In this document: positions 1 through 11,669 of the stretch, piece after piece
Position numbering within the stretch: position 1 is the first letter of the stretch
Layout: the number at the start of each line of letters is the position of its first letter
From: Rhipidocladum racemiflorum
Taxonomy: Eukaryota > Streptophyta > Magnoliopsida > Poales > Poaceae
DNA: 64,000 nucleotides
Direction: 5' to 3'
NCBI GenBank assembly: GCA_036346355.1
Contig: CM070588.1
Coordinates: 19,949,914-20,013,913, forward strand
Program-made: the position numbers and the translations under genes
The notes under the pieces: generated by a model
Seen by the model: only the letters and a program-made list of their open reading frames with translations
Told to the model about the DNA's origin: nothing
Database searches by the model: none

Positions 1-2038
1 TTGAACTAGCATGCAATAGGTTAAATCAAAATAGATTTCGAAATAGGATCAACATGGTCAAAGCACAACTTGCCTTCAAAAAGTACTTGCTCTTGGTCTT
101 GAGTTGGATCCTGAGTTAATACTTCTCCTTCGAATCCTTCCGGCACTTCAACGTCTACTCGTAAAGCGTGCAAATAGCAATACACAAATAAACAATAGGC
201 AAAAAGTGTCCAAACATCCAAATAAAATCCATAAACAGAGAGAACACAATTTTATGAATTTTTAGAAACTGGAATCGTCAAATTTGGAGTTAAAATGCAA
301 AAGTTATGATTATTTAAAGTTTAAATAATCAATTAAATAATTTTACAGAGAAAAACTTTAGTCCAAAAATTAAATAAAATTCATATTTAGGTAGGTCTCA
401 ATTTTATACAAATTTAGAAATTTGAATCACTCAAATCGGAGTTGAAACGCAAAAGTTATAAGCGTTTGAAGTTTGAATCAAAATCTGAAATCATTATGTC
501 GAATTAATAAATCATTTTCTTTTTCGGAAATTAATTATTGCGTCAGCTTGGACACGTGTCAGCCTCTGATTGGTTGGCTGACGTCAGCCGGTCCATGGAC
601 TTGGTCCACGCTCGGTTTGGGTCTACCGTGGACCGGGTCCACGGCTCCACGTGTCACTGACATGTGGGTCCCCCTCGGGTGACGTCCATCGGCGTCGGCG
701 GGGCTCGCACGCCACAATGAGCGATGTGGGACCCGCTGTGACGTCATTGCTGACGTCAGCGCTCGGCTGGGACAGCCGCTGACATGCGGGCCTGCCATGA
801 CGTCAGCGTGACGTCATGGTGCAGTTTGGCCGGGCCGCTGACATGCGGGCCCCGCGTGTCAGCGTCCTGCGCTCAGCGTGGACGCGGCGCCGGCCGCGGT
901 CACCTTCCGGACACGTGGCTAGATCTCGACCGTTGATTTGAAAATCAACGGTCTAGATTGGATCTGGACTCACGCGTTTGGGGTGAACGCGGTTGATCCG
1001 GACCGTTGGATCTAGATCGGACGGTCAAGATTGGATCTAGTGGTTTTGGACGGAATCTCACCGTGAGATGACGTGGCGTGATCTGGGACGTTGGATCTTG
1101 ATCGGACGGCTGAGAAGCTTCGAGCGACGGCGATGGTGTGCGGCGGAGCTGGCCGGCCGGAGCAGGGGACGGCGACACGGGCAACGGCGTTTGCGGGGCC
1201 CCTCCGGCGAAGTGAGAGGTCCCTTCGGGTGCGTCTCGTCGCGGTGAGTCCGGATCTGGGGTCAATGGCGGCGGGGGACGGCGGACGGCGACGGAATCAA
1301 GCAGAACCGCGGCGGAGGGGTGCTACGACTCCGGCGAGCGATTGCAGCGCTGTCGAGGCCTGCGGCGGCGGCAGCTAGGCAACGCGCAAGGTCAAGGCGA
1401 TCCTCGGGGTGTGATCCGGGCATTAAATAGCCTCGGCTTCCGCGCAGAAAACGGAAACTTAGTTCCCCACGGCGGCGGAGTCCAGCTCGGACTCGGGCGG
1501 AGACGACGACGGACAGCCGTCCACGTGGCACGATTAGCGGCCACGATGCGCGCGCGGGATCGGATCCGGACCGGATTCGATCGAAGCGGTACGGGGAAAT
1601 CCTGACCGTTGGATCTTGATCCAACGGTTGGGATCGATTAGGTTTTAGAGCTGGTTCGGTCGAGTCACGTGGCTCGGGTCGGACTCGAGTCCGACTCGGG
1701 TTCCGACTCGGTCGGATGAATAGTACTTGACCCGACTTGATTTTCCAGCGATTTAATAATTAAAATAATTTCCAGTAATTCATTTAATTCATTAAAAATA
1801 GCAAAAGACTCGAAAAAATTCGGAAAAATTCTGGAAAATATTATAGGGTATTTGGGACTCAAATAAAATATTTCCAACAAAATTTTATTTGCAAAATTAA
1901 ATTCTTTAATTATTTCAAAATGGGATAAATTCCAATAAATTCCAAATAAATCCAAATAAATTCCAGAAAATTCCAAAAATTCACCAAAGTGCCAAATCAC
2001 ACATGAATTTAAGAAAAGCAAAATTTTGGGGTGTTACA
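1..2038 (-). mobile_element. Inverted 5' part of a family A LTR
   Basis: Read on the minus strand from 2038 this begins TGTAACACCCC, the exact LTR start seen at 7511, 15229, 19642, 28731 and 37839, and it matches about the first 2.0 kb of those LTRs. It runs off the left edge, at the splice-donor region of the LTR (minus strand GAAGGCAAGT near 65-80). The LTR tip at 2038 is joined directly to sequence lying just before the orf0 start codon of the plus-strand element. The simplest reading is a second family A copy (full or solo LTR) inserted in minus orientation into the leader of the 2039-10970 element; its target-site copy would be cagat (2039-2043). The other end is outside the window. Confidence 0.85.
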
Positions 2039-2041
2039 CAG

Positions 2042-2760
2042 ATGGAGGGAGAGTTCAACTACGTCGATCCGAGGTTGAATCACTTGTGCGCGGAACTTTG
2101 GCGTATGCTCTGATCTCGGAGATTTTGAGAAGCCGCAATACCAAGTGGAGGTGATCAGACAAGCAGGATTGATCAAGGCTTGTGACGTGAAGATTGTGGT
2201 ACCCGCTAGGAAGAAGGGCCAGTGCAATTGCCGATACACCGTGACCGCCAGAGGTCTACAATGCAGATGGGTATCCAAGAAGTATCACGACGAGCAATGC
2301 GCACATTACCCGCATCTACGCCAGAGAGTTGGAGAGCACGGTATTCCGCTATCATCCGCTGAAGAATAACCTTCTTGACCCGAAGGCGATTCAGGATGAG
2401 GATGCCATGGTCACACAGTTGGCACGACTTGTTGTCGCCCAGGAGGATGTACTCGATGATACAAGCAAGGAGCTACAAAAGGCCCGCAAGGAGATCACGA
2501 CAGAGAAGAACAGATGGCGGGAAGCTCAAGAGTATGTGTCACACCTTCTGCAAAGGATTGGAGAGTTAGAGACGGCATTGTACGCGCCAGAGCCGGAACC
2601 AATGCTCGAGCTGCACGAGCCAGACCCGGAGGAGCCAGAGCTTGAGGAGGACACTGCTTCTTCGACTACCACAGATGACACCGTTGCTGGACATGGCAAT
2701 TGTTTCGCGCTTATGCCGCAGCATCCGTACCCAGGCCGTGGAGGTTTTCTCGACGAGTGA
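2042..2760 (+). pseudogene. orf0 upstream of gag, frameshifted
   Basis: ATG at 2042 opens an acidic protein of about 240 residues that precedes gag and is separate from it. The first ~22 codons are in one frame; a small deletion near 2110 (compare 23340-23350) shifts the frame, and the rest reads openly from about 2145 to TGA at 2758-2760. Visible features are a likely coiled coil (about 2400-2580, rich in Glu, Lys and Arg with heptad-like spacing), an acidic Pro/Glu stretch (about 2585-2660), a Ser/Thr run and a Gly-Arg-Gly-Gly-Phe end. Rice RIRE3/RIRE8-type elements are, as I recall, known for such an orf0; its function is unknown. A ~270-bp spacer separates it from gag. Copies at 23278 and 32377 keep the same layout. 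Confidence 0.75.
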
Positions 2761-3028
2761 GACTCCTTCGCCGAGTCGCGTCATAGAATAAAGAGTCACC
2801 CTTTAGGCGTTAGACTCCAGTGTTAGTTCAATTTGGATTTTCATTGCTTGCTGAGTGTGCAGTATGTGTTGCAGGCCTTTAGGCATTGTAAGCAACCATA
2901 CCAAGTTATTGATATCATTAGTTAATAAAGTTGGACCTTAAAGCTACACCTTTCGCCCCGCATAAGTTCCATATTACTTGTCTATTCTTGTTTCCCTCTC
3001 ATCTCTAAAACCTAGAGCAAATCGACAG

Positions 3029-3952
3029 ATGGTGAACACCCGCGGAAACTTTGGAGGCAATGGGAGTGGTTCTCGCCCAACAGAAAACCCCAATGATGGA
3101 GCACCAGCACCGCCACTAGACATGCAGAATTTTGGAGCATTTCTTGCTACTCAGACTCAGTTGATGCATGCTATGATGCAACAGATGCAACACGTCACTG
3201 CTCAGGCCACAGCTAATCAAGTTAATCAGGGACAACGCTGTAATACAAGACTGTCAGAGTTCATGAGGACTCATCCACCCACTTTCTCTGGGAATGCCAA
3301 TCCATTGGAGGCCGATGATTGGTTAAGGTCAATTGAGAGGAAGCTACACATTGCTCAATGCATGGGAAATGAGAAGGTACTCTACGCTTCTCATTAATTG
3401 GAAGGAACAGCCACCGAATGGTGGGAGAACTTCTGTGCCACGCAAGAGAACCCTCAAGATATCACTTGGGAGGAGTTCACAGTTGCGTTTCGTCAGTATC
3501 ACGTGCCTGAAGGAATCATGGATCTTAAGAAGGAGGAGTTCAGAGCACTGAAGCAAGGTAATCAGCCAGTGGCCGACTACCTGAACAAGTTTACACAGCT
3601 TGCTCGCTACGCACCTGAGGATGTAGCGACAGATAAAGCCAGACAGTCTCGCTTTATGAAGGGACTTAACTCAGGACTACAGGTGGGACTGATCACCCAC
3701 ACCTTTCCAGATTTCCAAGAGTTGGTGAATAAGGCGTTTATTCTTGAGGACAAGCGCAAGGAACTGGATGAGAACAAGAAGCGCAGGATGCAACAGCAGG
3801 GATCACGCCAGGGAACGCAACAGCGTCTGAGAGTTGCACCAAATCAGTTTTTCAGATTCCAGCCACAGAATGCAACAAGGACACCGTCACCAGCACCGAG
3901 GCCCGTCAATCAGAACTACCAGACCCCAGCCCCCGCTAGAAACGCCGCTTGA
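3029..3952 (+). pseudogene. gag, nonsense mutation and C-terminal frameshift
   Basis: The start ATG (3029) gives MVNTRGNFG, also the gag start at 24272 and 33377. After a low-complexity Gly/Ser/Asn head and a Met/Gln-rich segment comes a typical retrotransposon gag core (FMRTHPPTFSGNANPLEADD from about 3260). An in-frame TAA at 3395-3397 replaces the codons read as His-Arg-Leu in the sister copies; the same frame continues to TGA at 3950-3952. The CCHC zinc knuckle expected just downstream (around 3965-4015) lies in another frame and has lost Cys codons: the Asn-Glu-Pro part survives. Gag would form the virus-like particle and bind the genomic RNA; this copy could not make a full protein. Confidence 0.85.
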
Positions 3953-3959
3953 GCGATCG

Positions 3960-6900
3960 GCAAAAACAGTGAGACGCCGCTACAAGCGCAACGAGCCAGA
4001 CACTTTGCCAACAGCTATCCAAAGAAAATGCGAGAGTAACTTGATCCGCTTAAATCTAGGAACCACCCTAGCTAGGACGCCAGCACCAGGAGCCACACCC
4101 CAGACTGTGCTGAGAGGCCGAGTCAACCATGTCACCGCAGATGCACTGCAGAATGCTACGGACGTTGTACTGAGTAAGTTACTAGTCAACTCAGTACCAG
4201 CAACCGTTTTGTTTGACTCTGGAGCTTCGCAATCGTTTGTTTCGCAAGGCTTTGCTGCTAGAAATGATTTGGAGATTGCAAGACTTAAATGCATGCTTTT
4301 AGCTCAAACCCCTAGTTCCGAACTCCGAACGAAATTAGGATGTTCCGGGGTGATAATACTAATAGATGGGATAGAGTTCCTAGCAAACCTTATTATTTTG
4401 GAGACCCAGACCTTAGATGTTATTTTGGGAATGGATTGGTTATCCAAGCACAAGGCCGTATTGGATTGTGGACGAAGAACTATCTCAGTTGAGAGCCCGT
4501 GTGGAAAGAAGGTAGAATTTCAAGCCACTGCCGTTAGAGATGGACAGTTGATGGTTAACAGTACCAAGACAATCAGCATAGAGGATGTCTCGGTAGTGAA
4601 TGAGTACCCAGATGTTTTTCCTGAAGATCTACCTGGTATGCCGCCAGACAGGGACATAGAGTTTGTGATAGAGCTTGTACCTGGTACAGCACCGATAGCA
4701 AAGAGACCGTATCGGATGTCCACCGAAGAATTGGTAGAGATGAAAAAGCAACTTGAAGAGCTAATGGAGAAAGGATTTATCAGACCGAGTTCGTCGCCGT
4801 GGGGAGCGCCAGTGTTGTTTGTCAAGAAGAAGGACAGAAGTTTCAGGATGTGCATTGACTACCGTGCACTTAATGAAGTCACCGTGAAGAATAAGTACCC
4901 GCTACCCAGGATTGATGATTTGTTTGATCAGCTGAGAGGAGCCGGAGTTTTCTCCAAGATTGATCTGAGATCGGGATACCATCAGTTGAAGATCCGATCA
5001 GAGGATATTCCATAGACCTCTTTCTCGTCAAGATATGGACATTACGAGTTCTGATTATGTCCTTTGGTGCAACGAATGCGCCAAAGATATTTCATGAATA
5101 TGATGAATAAGGTGTTCATGGAATATTTGGACAAGTTTGTTATCATGTTCATAGATGATATCCTAATCTACTCTAAGACAGAGGATGAACATGCCGAACA
5201 CTTGAGGCGAGTATTGGAAAAGCTGAGGAACAAAGCAACTCTTCGCCAAGTTCAGTAAGTGTGATTTTTGGAAGGACAAGGTGGAATTCCTAGGACATGT
5301 AATGACCGCAGAAGGAGTCGCTGTAGACCCAAGCAAGGTAGAAGCTGTGTTACATTGGGAGCAGCCGAAGACCGTAACCCAGATCAGAAGTTTCCTTGGA
5401 ATGGCAGGTTACTATCGCCGTTTCATTGAAGGCTTTTCGACAATTGCGAAACCTCTCACGCAATTGCTGAAAAAGGAAAAGAAGTTTGCATGGACGCCAG
5501 AGTGCGAGAAAGGATTTCAAGAACTGAAGACGAGATTGACATCAGCACCAGTGTTGGTTCTGCCGGACATTAATCAAAGCTTTGATATCTATTGTGATGC
5601 ATCGCGTCAAGGACTTGGATGTGTGTTGATGCAGAACGGAAAGGTCATCGCTTATGCATCAAGGCAGTTGAGGCCGCATGAGGAGAATTATCCGACGCAT
5701 GACCTAGAGCTAGCTGTCGTAGTGCACGCCTTGAAGATATGGCGTCACTATCTAATTGGAAACAGATGTGAAGTATACACGGACCATAAGAGTCTTAAGT
5801 ACATCTTCACCCAATCAGACATGAACATGAGGCAGAGGAGATGGTTAGAGTTGATCAAGGACTACAATGTTGGAGTCCATTACCATCCCGGGAAGGCCAA
5901 CGTAGTTGCCGATGCCTTGAGTCGGAAAAGCCATACCGTGAGTATGTTGTTGGCCACAAATCAGGATGAGTTATGTGAGGATTTCCAGAGAATGAAGATT
6001 GAGGTGGTACCTAGCGGATTCTTGGCCGCATTAGAAGTAAAGCCTACCCTAGAGGATCAGATCCGAGAAAGACAGAAGGATGATGACAAGATCCACAGGA
6101 TTAAGTCCATCAAGGAAGAAGGCAAGGCAGAGGATTTAAAGTTGGATGAGCAAGGCACGTTATGGCTGAAGGATCACATTTGTGTACCGAACAAAAGGAG
6201 TGGCAGATTGATTCTAGAAGAAGCCCATGACTCTAAGTATTCAATTCATCCTGAAGCGCCAAAATGTATCGAGATTTGAAAGAAAGATTCGTGGCCGAGC
6301 ATGAAGCGTGAAGTTGCCGAGCATGTTGCATTGTGTGACGTATGCCCGGAGAGTCAAGGCAATGCATCGAGAGACCAGCAGGATTGTTGCGTTGAAAATA
6401 CCTGAGTGGAAGTGGGAGGAAATCGGAATGGATTTCATTACCGGTTTGCCTAAGACTCAAGGAGGTTATGACTCCATATGGGTTATAGTGGATCGCTTGA
6501 CCAAGGTCGCCCATTTTATCCCGGTGAAGACCACTTACTCGGGAGATAAGTTAGCAGAGTTGTATATGATCAGGATCGTCTGTTTGCACGGAGTGCCAAA
6601 GAGGATTGTATCGGACAGAGGTACCCAATTTACCTCAAGGTTATGGAATAAGTTGCACGAAGCCATGGGAACCCGTTTGAACTTCAGCACAGCTTATCAT
6701 CCAAAGACGGATGGCCGGACCGAAAGAGTCAATCAGATTCTGGAGGATATGCTAAGAGCGTGTGCATTGGCCTATGCTACCTCTTGGGATAAGAGTTTGC
6801 CGTATGCCGAGTTCAGTTACAATAATAGTTACCAGGCTAGTTTACAGATGTCACCTTTTGAGGCCCTGTATGGTCGACCCTGTCGGACGCCATTGAACTG

Positions 6901-7468
6901 GAATGAGACAGGTGAACACCGTGTCTTTGGGCCAGATATTCTTCAAGAAGCTGAAGAACAGATTGCCATGATCAGGGAGAGATTGAAGATAGCCCAATCA
7001 CGACAGAAGAGTTATGCGGACAACCGTCGCCGAGACCTGAATTTCGAACCAGAAGATTTCGTGTATCTCAGAGTCACGCCGCTCAGGGGAGTTAAGAGGT
7101 TCCATGCCAAAGGAAAACTCGCACCCCGTTATGTTGGACCATTTAAGATTTTGAGCCGCAGAGGCGAAGTTGCTTACCGGAGTTGCCCGCGATCGTTGGC
7201 AGGAGTACATGACGTGTTCCACGTGTCCCAGTTGAAGAAGTGTCTCCGAGTTCCTGAGGAACAGACACCCCTAGAATCAATTGAGTTGCAAGAAGATTTG
7301 ACATACAAGGAGCATCCCATGAAGATTTTGGACACTATGGATCGAGAGACCAGAAACAAGTCGACCCGTTTCTGTAGAGTTCAGTGGAGCAATCATGAAG
7401 AAAGCGAAGCGACTTGGGAGCGCGAAGAGGATTTGAAGAAAGAGTTTCCGAACCTATTCCTTAGTTAG
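3960..7468 (+). pseudogene. pol: protease-RT-RNase H-integrase-chromodomain, broken
   Basis: Protease has the Asp-Ser-Gly-Ala active site at about 4215-4226. RT runs about 4690-5260: the FVKKKD and CIDYRALN motifs are present and the catalytic Phe-Ile-Asp-Asp lies at about 5148-5159. A TAG at 5013-5015 stops the frame within RT, and further shifts follow near 5060 and 5260. RNase H (about 5575-5960) keeps CDAS and the THDLEL block. Integrase has lost part of its HHCC region (stop near 6277) but keeps the DDE residues (Asp near 6431, Asp near 6615, Glu near 6722). The C-terminus (about 7310-7468) resembles a chromodomain and ends at TAG 7466-7468. The stretch 6308-7468 is one open frame, the best-preserved part. 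Defective overall. Confidence 0.9.
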
Positions 7469-7492
7469 CCCTGAATCTCGGGGACGAGATTC

Positions 7493-7510
7493 TATTAAGG
7501 GGGGGAGGTT
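7493..7510 (+). other. Polypurine tract of family A element
   Basis: An A/G run (aagggggggaggtt) lies immediately upstream of the LTR start TGTAACACC at 7511. The same tract precedes the LTRs at 28731 and 37839. It would prime plus-strand DNA synthesis. Confidence 0.8.
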
Positions 7511-10500
7511 TGTAACACCCCAAAATTTTGCTTTTCTTAAATCTATGTGTGATTTGGCACTTTGGTGAATTTTTGGAATTTTCTGGAATTTATTTGGACT
7601 TATTTGGAATTTATTTGAATTTATGCCATTTTGAAATAATTAAAGAATTAAGCTTTGCAAATAAAATTTTGTTGGAAATATTTTATTTGAGTCCAAAATG
7701 TTCCAAAATATTTTCCAGAATTTTTTTGGAATTTTTCTGAGTCTTTTGCTATTTTTAATGAATTAAATGAATTACTGGAAATTATTTTAAATATTAAATA
7801 GCTGGAAAATCGAGTCGGGTCAAGTACTTTTCATCCGACCGAGTCGGAACCCGAGTCGGACTCGAGTCCGACCCGAGCCACGTGACTCGACCGAATCAAG
7901 TCCAAACCCTAACCCTATGAACCGTTGGATCAAGATCCAACGGCCGAAATCGAGCCGCACCGATCCGACCGGATCCGATCGTGCCCGAGCCAATCGTGGC
8001 CGTTGATCGCGCCACGTGGACGGTCCTCCGTCGTCGTCTCCGCCCGAGTCCGAGCCGGATTCCTCCGCCGCGCCCGCCGCCGTGTGGGTCTATGTTTCCG
8101 TTTTCCGCACGGACGCCGAGGGTATTTAATGCCCGGGTCACACCTCGAGGACCGCCTTGACCTTGCGCACCTTTTGCCCTAGCCGTCGCCGCTTGGAACG
8201 CCTTGCCGCAGCCGAAATCGCTCGCCGGAGTTGTAGCACTCCTCCGCTGCGGTTTTTGCTTCGTTCCGCCGCCGTCCGCCGTCCCCCGCCGCCGTTGACC
8301 CCAGATCCGGACTCACCGCGACGAGATGCACCCGAAGGGACCTCTCACCTCGTCGGAGCACGCCCGAAGCGCCGTTGCCCGTGTCGCCGTCCCCAGCTCC
8401 GGCCAGCCAGCTCCGCCGCACGCCATCGCCGTCGCTCGAAGCTTCTCAGCCGTCCGATCAAGATCCAACGTCCCAGATCGCGCTACGTCATCTCACGGTG
8501 AGATCCCGTTCCAAATCCCAGATCCGATCTCAACCGTTGGATCTAGATCCAACGGTCCAGATCAAACGCGTTAACCCAAACGCGTGAGAGCCAAATCTAA
8601 TCTGGGCCGTTGATTTTCGAATCAACGGCCGAGATTGCGCCACGTGTCGGGAAGCCTGGTCGCGTCATGGCGCCCGCGTTCGACGCCGCACCATGACGTC
8701 ACGCTGACGCCATGGCGCTCAAGATGTCACGGCCGTCTCAGGCGACGCCGCCAAGAATGACGTCACCAGCCGGTCCCAATTGCCGGCACTGCGTGGCCGA
8801 GCCTCGCCGACGCCGCCGAATGACGCCACGAGTGGTCCCACCTGGTAGTGACACGTGGAGCCGTGGGCCGAGTCCACGGTAGACCCGGCCGAGCGTGGAC
8901 CGAGTCCATGGATCGGTGCCGACGCCACCGACCAATCCAAAGGTCTTTGACACGTGTCCAGGCTGACGCAATAAATAATTTTCAAAAAAGAAAATGAATT
9001 ATTAATTCGAAATAATGATTTCAGATTTTGTTTCAAACTTCAAACGCTTATAACTTTTGCGTTTCAACTCCGATTTGAGTGATTCAAATTTCTAAATTTG
9101 TATAAAATTGAGATCTACCTAAATATGAATTTTATTTAATTTTTGGACTAAAGTTTTTCTCTGTAAAATTATTTAATTGATTATTTAAACTTCAAAATGC
9201 TATAACTTTTGCATTTTAACTCCGAATTTGACGATTCCAGTTTCTAAAAATTCATAAAATTATGTTCTCTCTATTTATGGATTTTATTTGGATGTTTGGA
9301 CAATTTTTTCCTATTGTTTATTCGTGTATTGCTATTTGCACGCTTTACGAGTAGACGTTGAAGTGCCGGAAGGATTCGAAGGAGAAGTATTGACTCAGGA
9401 TCCAACTCAAGACCAAGAACAAGTACTTTTTTAAGGCAAGTTGTGCTTTGACCATGTTGATCCTATTTTGAAACCTATTTTAATTTAACCTATTGCATGC
9501 TAGTTCAATTAGAAAATACTTTATTTAAACATGGGGGATTAGATAAATACCAATTTACTGTATGACACCTTAATTATTTAAATATGTGCCATGACCCTTG
9601 TCACCCTAGTGTGGATTACTAGTTGGACATTACTAAACTGCCAACATGGGTTTGTAGATCGTTGTAGTATACTACTTAGACCTGCTATGTGCTCATGACA
9701 TGATTTTGGACAATCAAATGTTAATATTGACTTAATGATATATTGAACCTGTTTGGAAAGGTATCATGTGATGTTGATGGCACGTGGTGCATGGTAATCA
9801 ACTGGGGTTTGATAAATAGTTTTTCGACCAGGGCATGTGGCAAGAATAATCGGGTGGGCCAGTTGTGGCACTGGGATGTTGATTTGGTTCTTCGGGTAGT
9901 CTTGCCCTGGTCACCCTAAGGACTTAACCTTGCAAGCCTTTGAACTGAGTCAATCTTGCAACCACATGTCTGTAATGGGATGGACCTAGTTGATTAAGTT
10001 GCTAATAACGTACCTGTGGGACCTCAGGAGGTCAACTACACCCTTTGTGTAAGTTGTACGGGGGAGCGTACTGGGGCTGAGGCCAGGTACCCATCTAACG
10101 GTTGATTGGCCTAAACTTCGCCTTAGCTAAGGGAAGGGTTAGTGTGCAATAACCGGGGAGGACCACTTGTATTGTTAGAAGTTTCCGAAAGACTTTGTTA
10201 CGGGAACTCGCCTTTGTGGTGTTTGACTGTATCTTGTGGGTAAAGTGCATAACCTCTGCAGAGTGTAGAATCTATTCGAATAGCCGTGTCCGCGGTATTG
10301 GACATCGCTCGGGAATTACAGTCAAGGGTTAGATTTTCATGAAAATAACTTGGACTTGAAGGGTTGGGTTGGATTAATAATGATGTTGATGGAAACGTGG
10401 ATTAGGATCGGAAAGATGTTTATTAAACTCCTTGAAAAGTTATCTATGCTTTACTTGTTACTACTGCTTTCGAATCTACTTATGATACTTGTTAAATGCT

Positions 10501-10970
10501 GTTTACTGCAAAAATACCTTGAACCACTCCTTTGTATTAAGCCATACATGTAGTATATTAGCTGCATTCTGTGCATGACTTGCTGAGTACCAAGTACTCA
10601 CCCTTGCCACAATACAACACCAGTTGAAGAGGAGACCACACCAGCTTTGGAGGAGGAGCTCCATGAGGAACCATCTACTTAGGAAGCGAGCCCAGTCAGT
10701 TGCCTGTGGTATACTGGATGGCGCCACGATGTTATCTTATTTTTCCGCTGCTACTATTTCTCTCTTAATAAGTTTCGCCCTGCGAGGCGTATATTTGTAA
10801 CTTGACCATAAGGTCGAGTAACCAGTTAGACTATTAAATTAAAGTACTTTATTAGTATCGAGTGGTATGATTGTGATATTTACCGATGTTAAGACTGTGT
10901 GCACTAGCGCGTTCCTGGACTAGTGCTGAATACACAAAGGGTCCGGATTTGCAAATTCGGGGTCCCGACA
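7511..10970 (+). mobile_element. Family A 3' LTR (3460 bp)
   Basis: Starts TGTAACACCCC and ends GTCCCGACA, so it has TG...CA ends. Contents in order: AT-rich head; palindrome GTCGGACTCGAGTCCGAC (7855-7872); telo-box-like CCCTAACCC (about 7909); several CCGTTGGATC...GATCCAACGG palindromes; a TATA-like TATTTAA (8123-8129); a GC-rich section with G-box (CACGTG) and TGACGTCA-type motifs; two degenerate ~170-bp repeats containing TAACTTTTGC (about 9045 and 9200); then the exon 1/intron/exon 2 arrangement described under the LTR at 28731. Here exon 1 has a stop (TTTTTTAAGG near 9430), while exon 2 (about 10624-10682) is open. Confidence 0.9.
8123..8129 (+). promoter_or_regulatory. TATA-like box in family A LTR
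   Basis: TATTTAA sits in a conserved context (gag-ggTATTTAATGCccg) in every family A LTR, for example 15849-15855 and 20235-20241. Its position would put transcription start near the middle of the LTR and leave a ~2.8-kb leader. This is inferred from sequence only. Confidence 0.4.
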
Positions 10971-11669
10971 TTCTAGGGTTGGGTTGGGGATTGGCTTGGC
11001 AAATGTGGGTAATAGTGAGGTAGATCGGGTAGTGGTAATGCCGATCCAAGGGTTGATTAGGGTTGGCTAGTGGTTTTATGGTTGGGTGTCGTTTTCTTGA
11101 GGTTTGAGTTAGCTTGAAGTTTCTCCGGCCTTGCCGCGTGTAGGAATGTCGTAGATCGGGTCCCCGCGGTGCTGTATGACTTGGGAAAAACCCCATGTCT
11201 CGTGCTAACTCCCAAGTCCTGGGCAGTCTGGATGGAAGGCCCGGAGTATCCGGCTTATCCGGAGAGTCCGGATAATAAACCCAGACTGTCCGGGTTAGGC
11301 TGATCTGTCCGGGTTGAGTCGAGTTGTCCGGTTGCGTCGTTCGTCGGGGATTCTCAATTATGGTTGTTCATTGCATTTGCATTCATCTTATTTATGCATT
11401 GTATTCGTGTAGAGAGCGATCCCGCGGGACTTGACCCCGCGGTGACCGAGGGTGTTACCGGAGAGCCGGCTACCGCCGATCCGCAAGCAGAAGAACAAGG
11501 CAAGCACCTAAGCATCTTGAACCTTATGTGTAATCTATTTTTGTGAATTGACTGCATATTGGATGTTTAGTGTTGCATTAGGAGTTGAAATGTGGGATAG
11601 GCTGGATCCTATTCGCTGCATGTACCCTTTTCATTGTTCCTTGAAAACACCTCCTTTGGAGCTAGATTA
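10971..11669 (+). repeat. Fragment of a third LTR-like element (family C)
   Basis: No TG/CA ends are visible, but the layout mirrors the family A LTR leader. There is a GC-rich stretch with about eight TCCGG motifs (11235-11345). An open segment follows whose in-frame ATG is at 11394; it reads HCIRVES followed by an acidic, Ala/Pro-rich tail and ends at AAG|GCAAGC (exon end 11499, intron start 11500). Family A reads HALRVDVE then an acidic tail and AAG|GCAAGT. The fragment is cut on the left by the family A LTR end and on the right by Helitron sequence. Confidence 0.55.

Larger units (their letters stand above)
2039..10970 (+). mobile_element. Family A Ty3/gypsy chromovirus, 5' LTR missing from window
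   Basis: The internal region (2039-7510) has the order orf0, gag, protease, RT, RNase H, integrase, chromodomain, followed by a purine-rich tract and a 3460-bp LTR. Protease-RT-RNaseH-IN order marks Ty3/gypsy; the terminal chromodomain-like segment and very long LTRs suggest the Tekay/Del chromovirus group. The PBS and first ~220 bp of leader present in the other copies (23059-23277) are absent, because the sequence enters exactly at the inverted LTR junction at 2038/2039. Every gene is interrupted, so the copy is defective. Confidence 0.9.

Noticed and set aside
7905..7917. Telomere-like CCCTAACCC in family A LTRs
   Set aside because: Only one to two units, repeated at the same LTR position in each copy; a telo-box-like motif, not telomeric DNA.
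10350..10553. Short hydrophobic ORFs recurring in LTR introns (also 22440, 31536, 40665)
   Set aside because: They lie inside the proposed leader intron, the frame and start differ between copies, and composition alone explains the Leu-rich translation.
7511..10970. Target-site duplication for the 2039-10970 element
   Set aside because: The 5' LTR is not in the window, so the 3' flank (ttcta at 10971-10975) cannot be paired.
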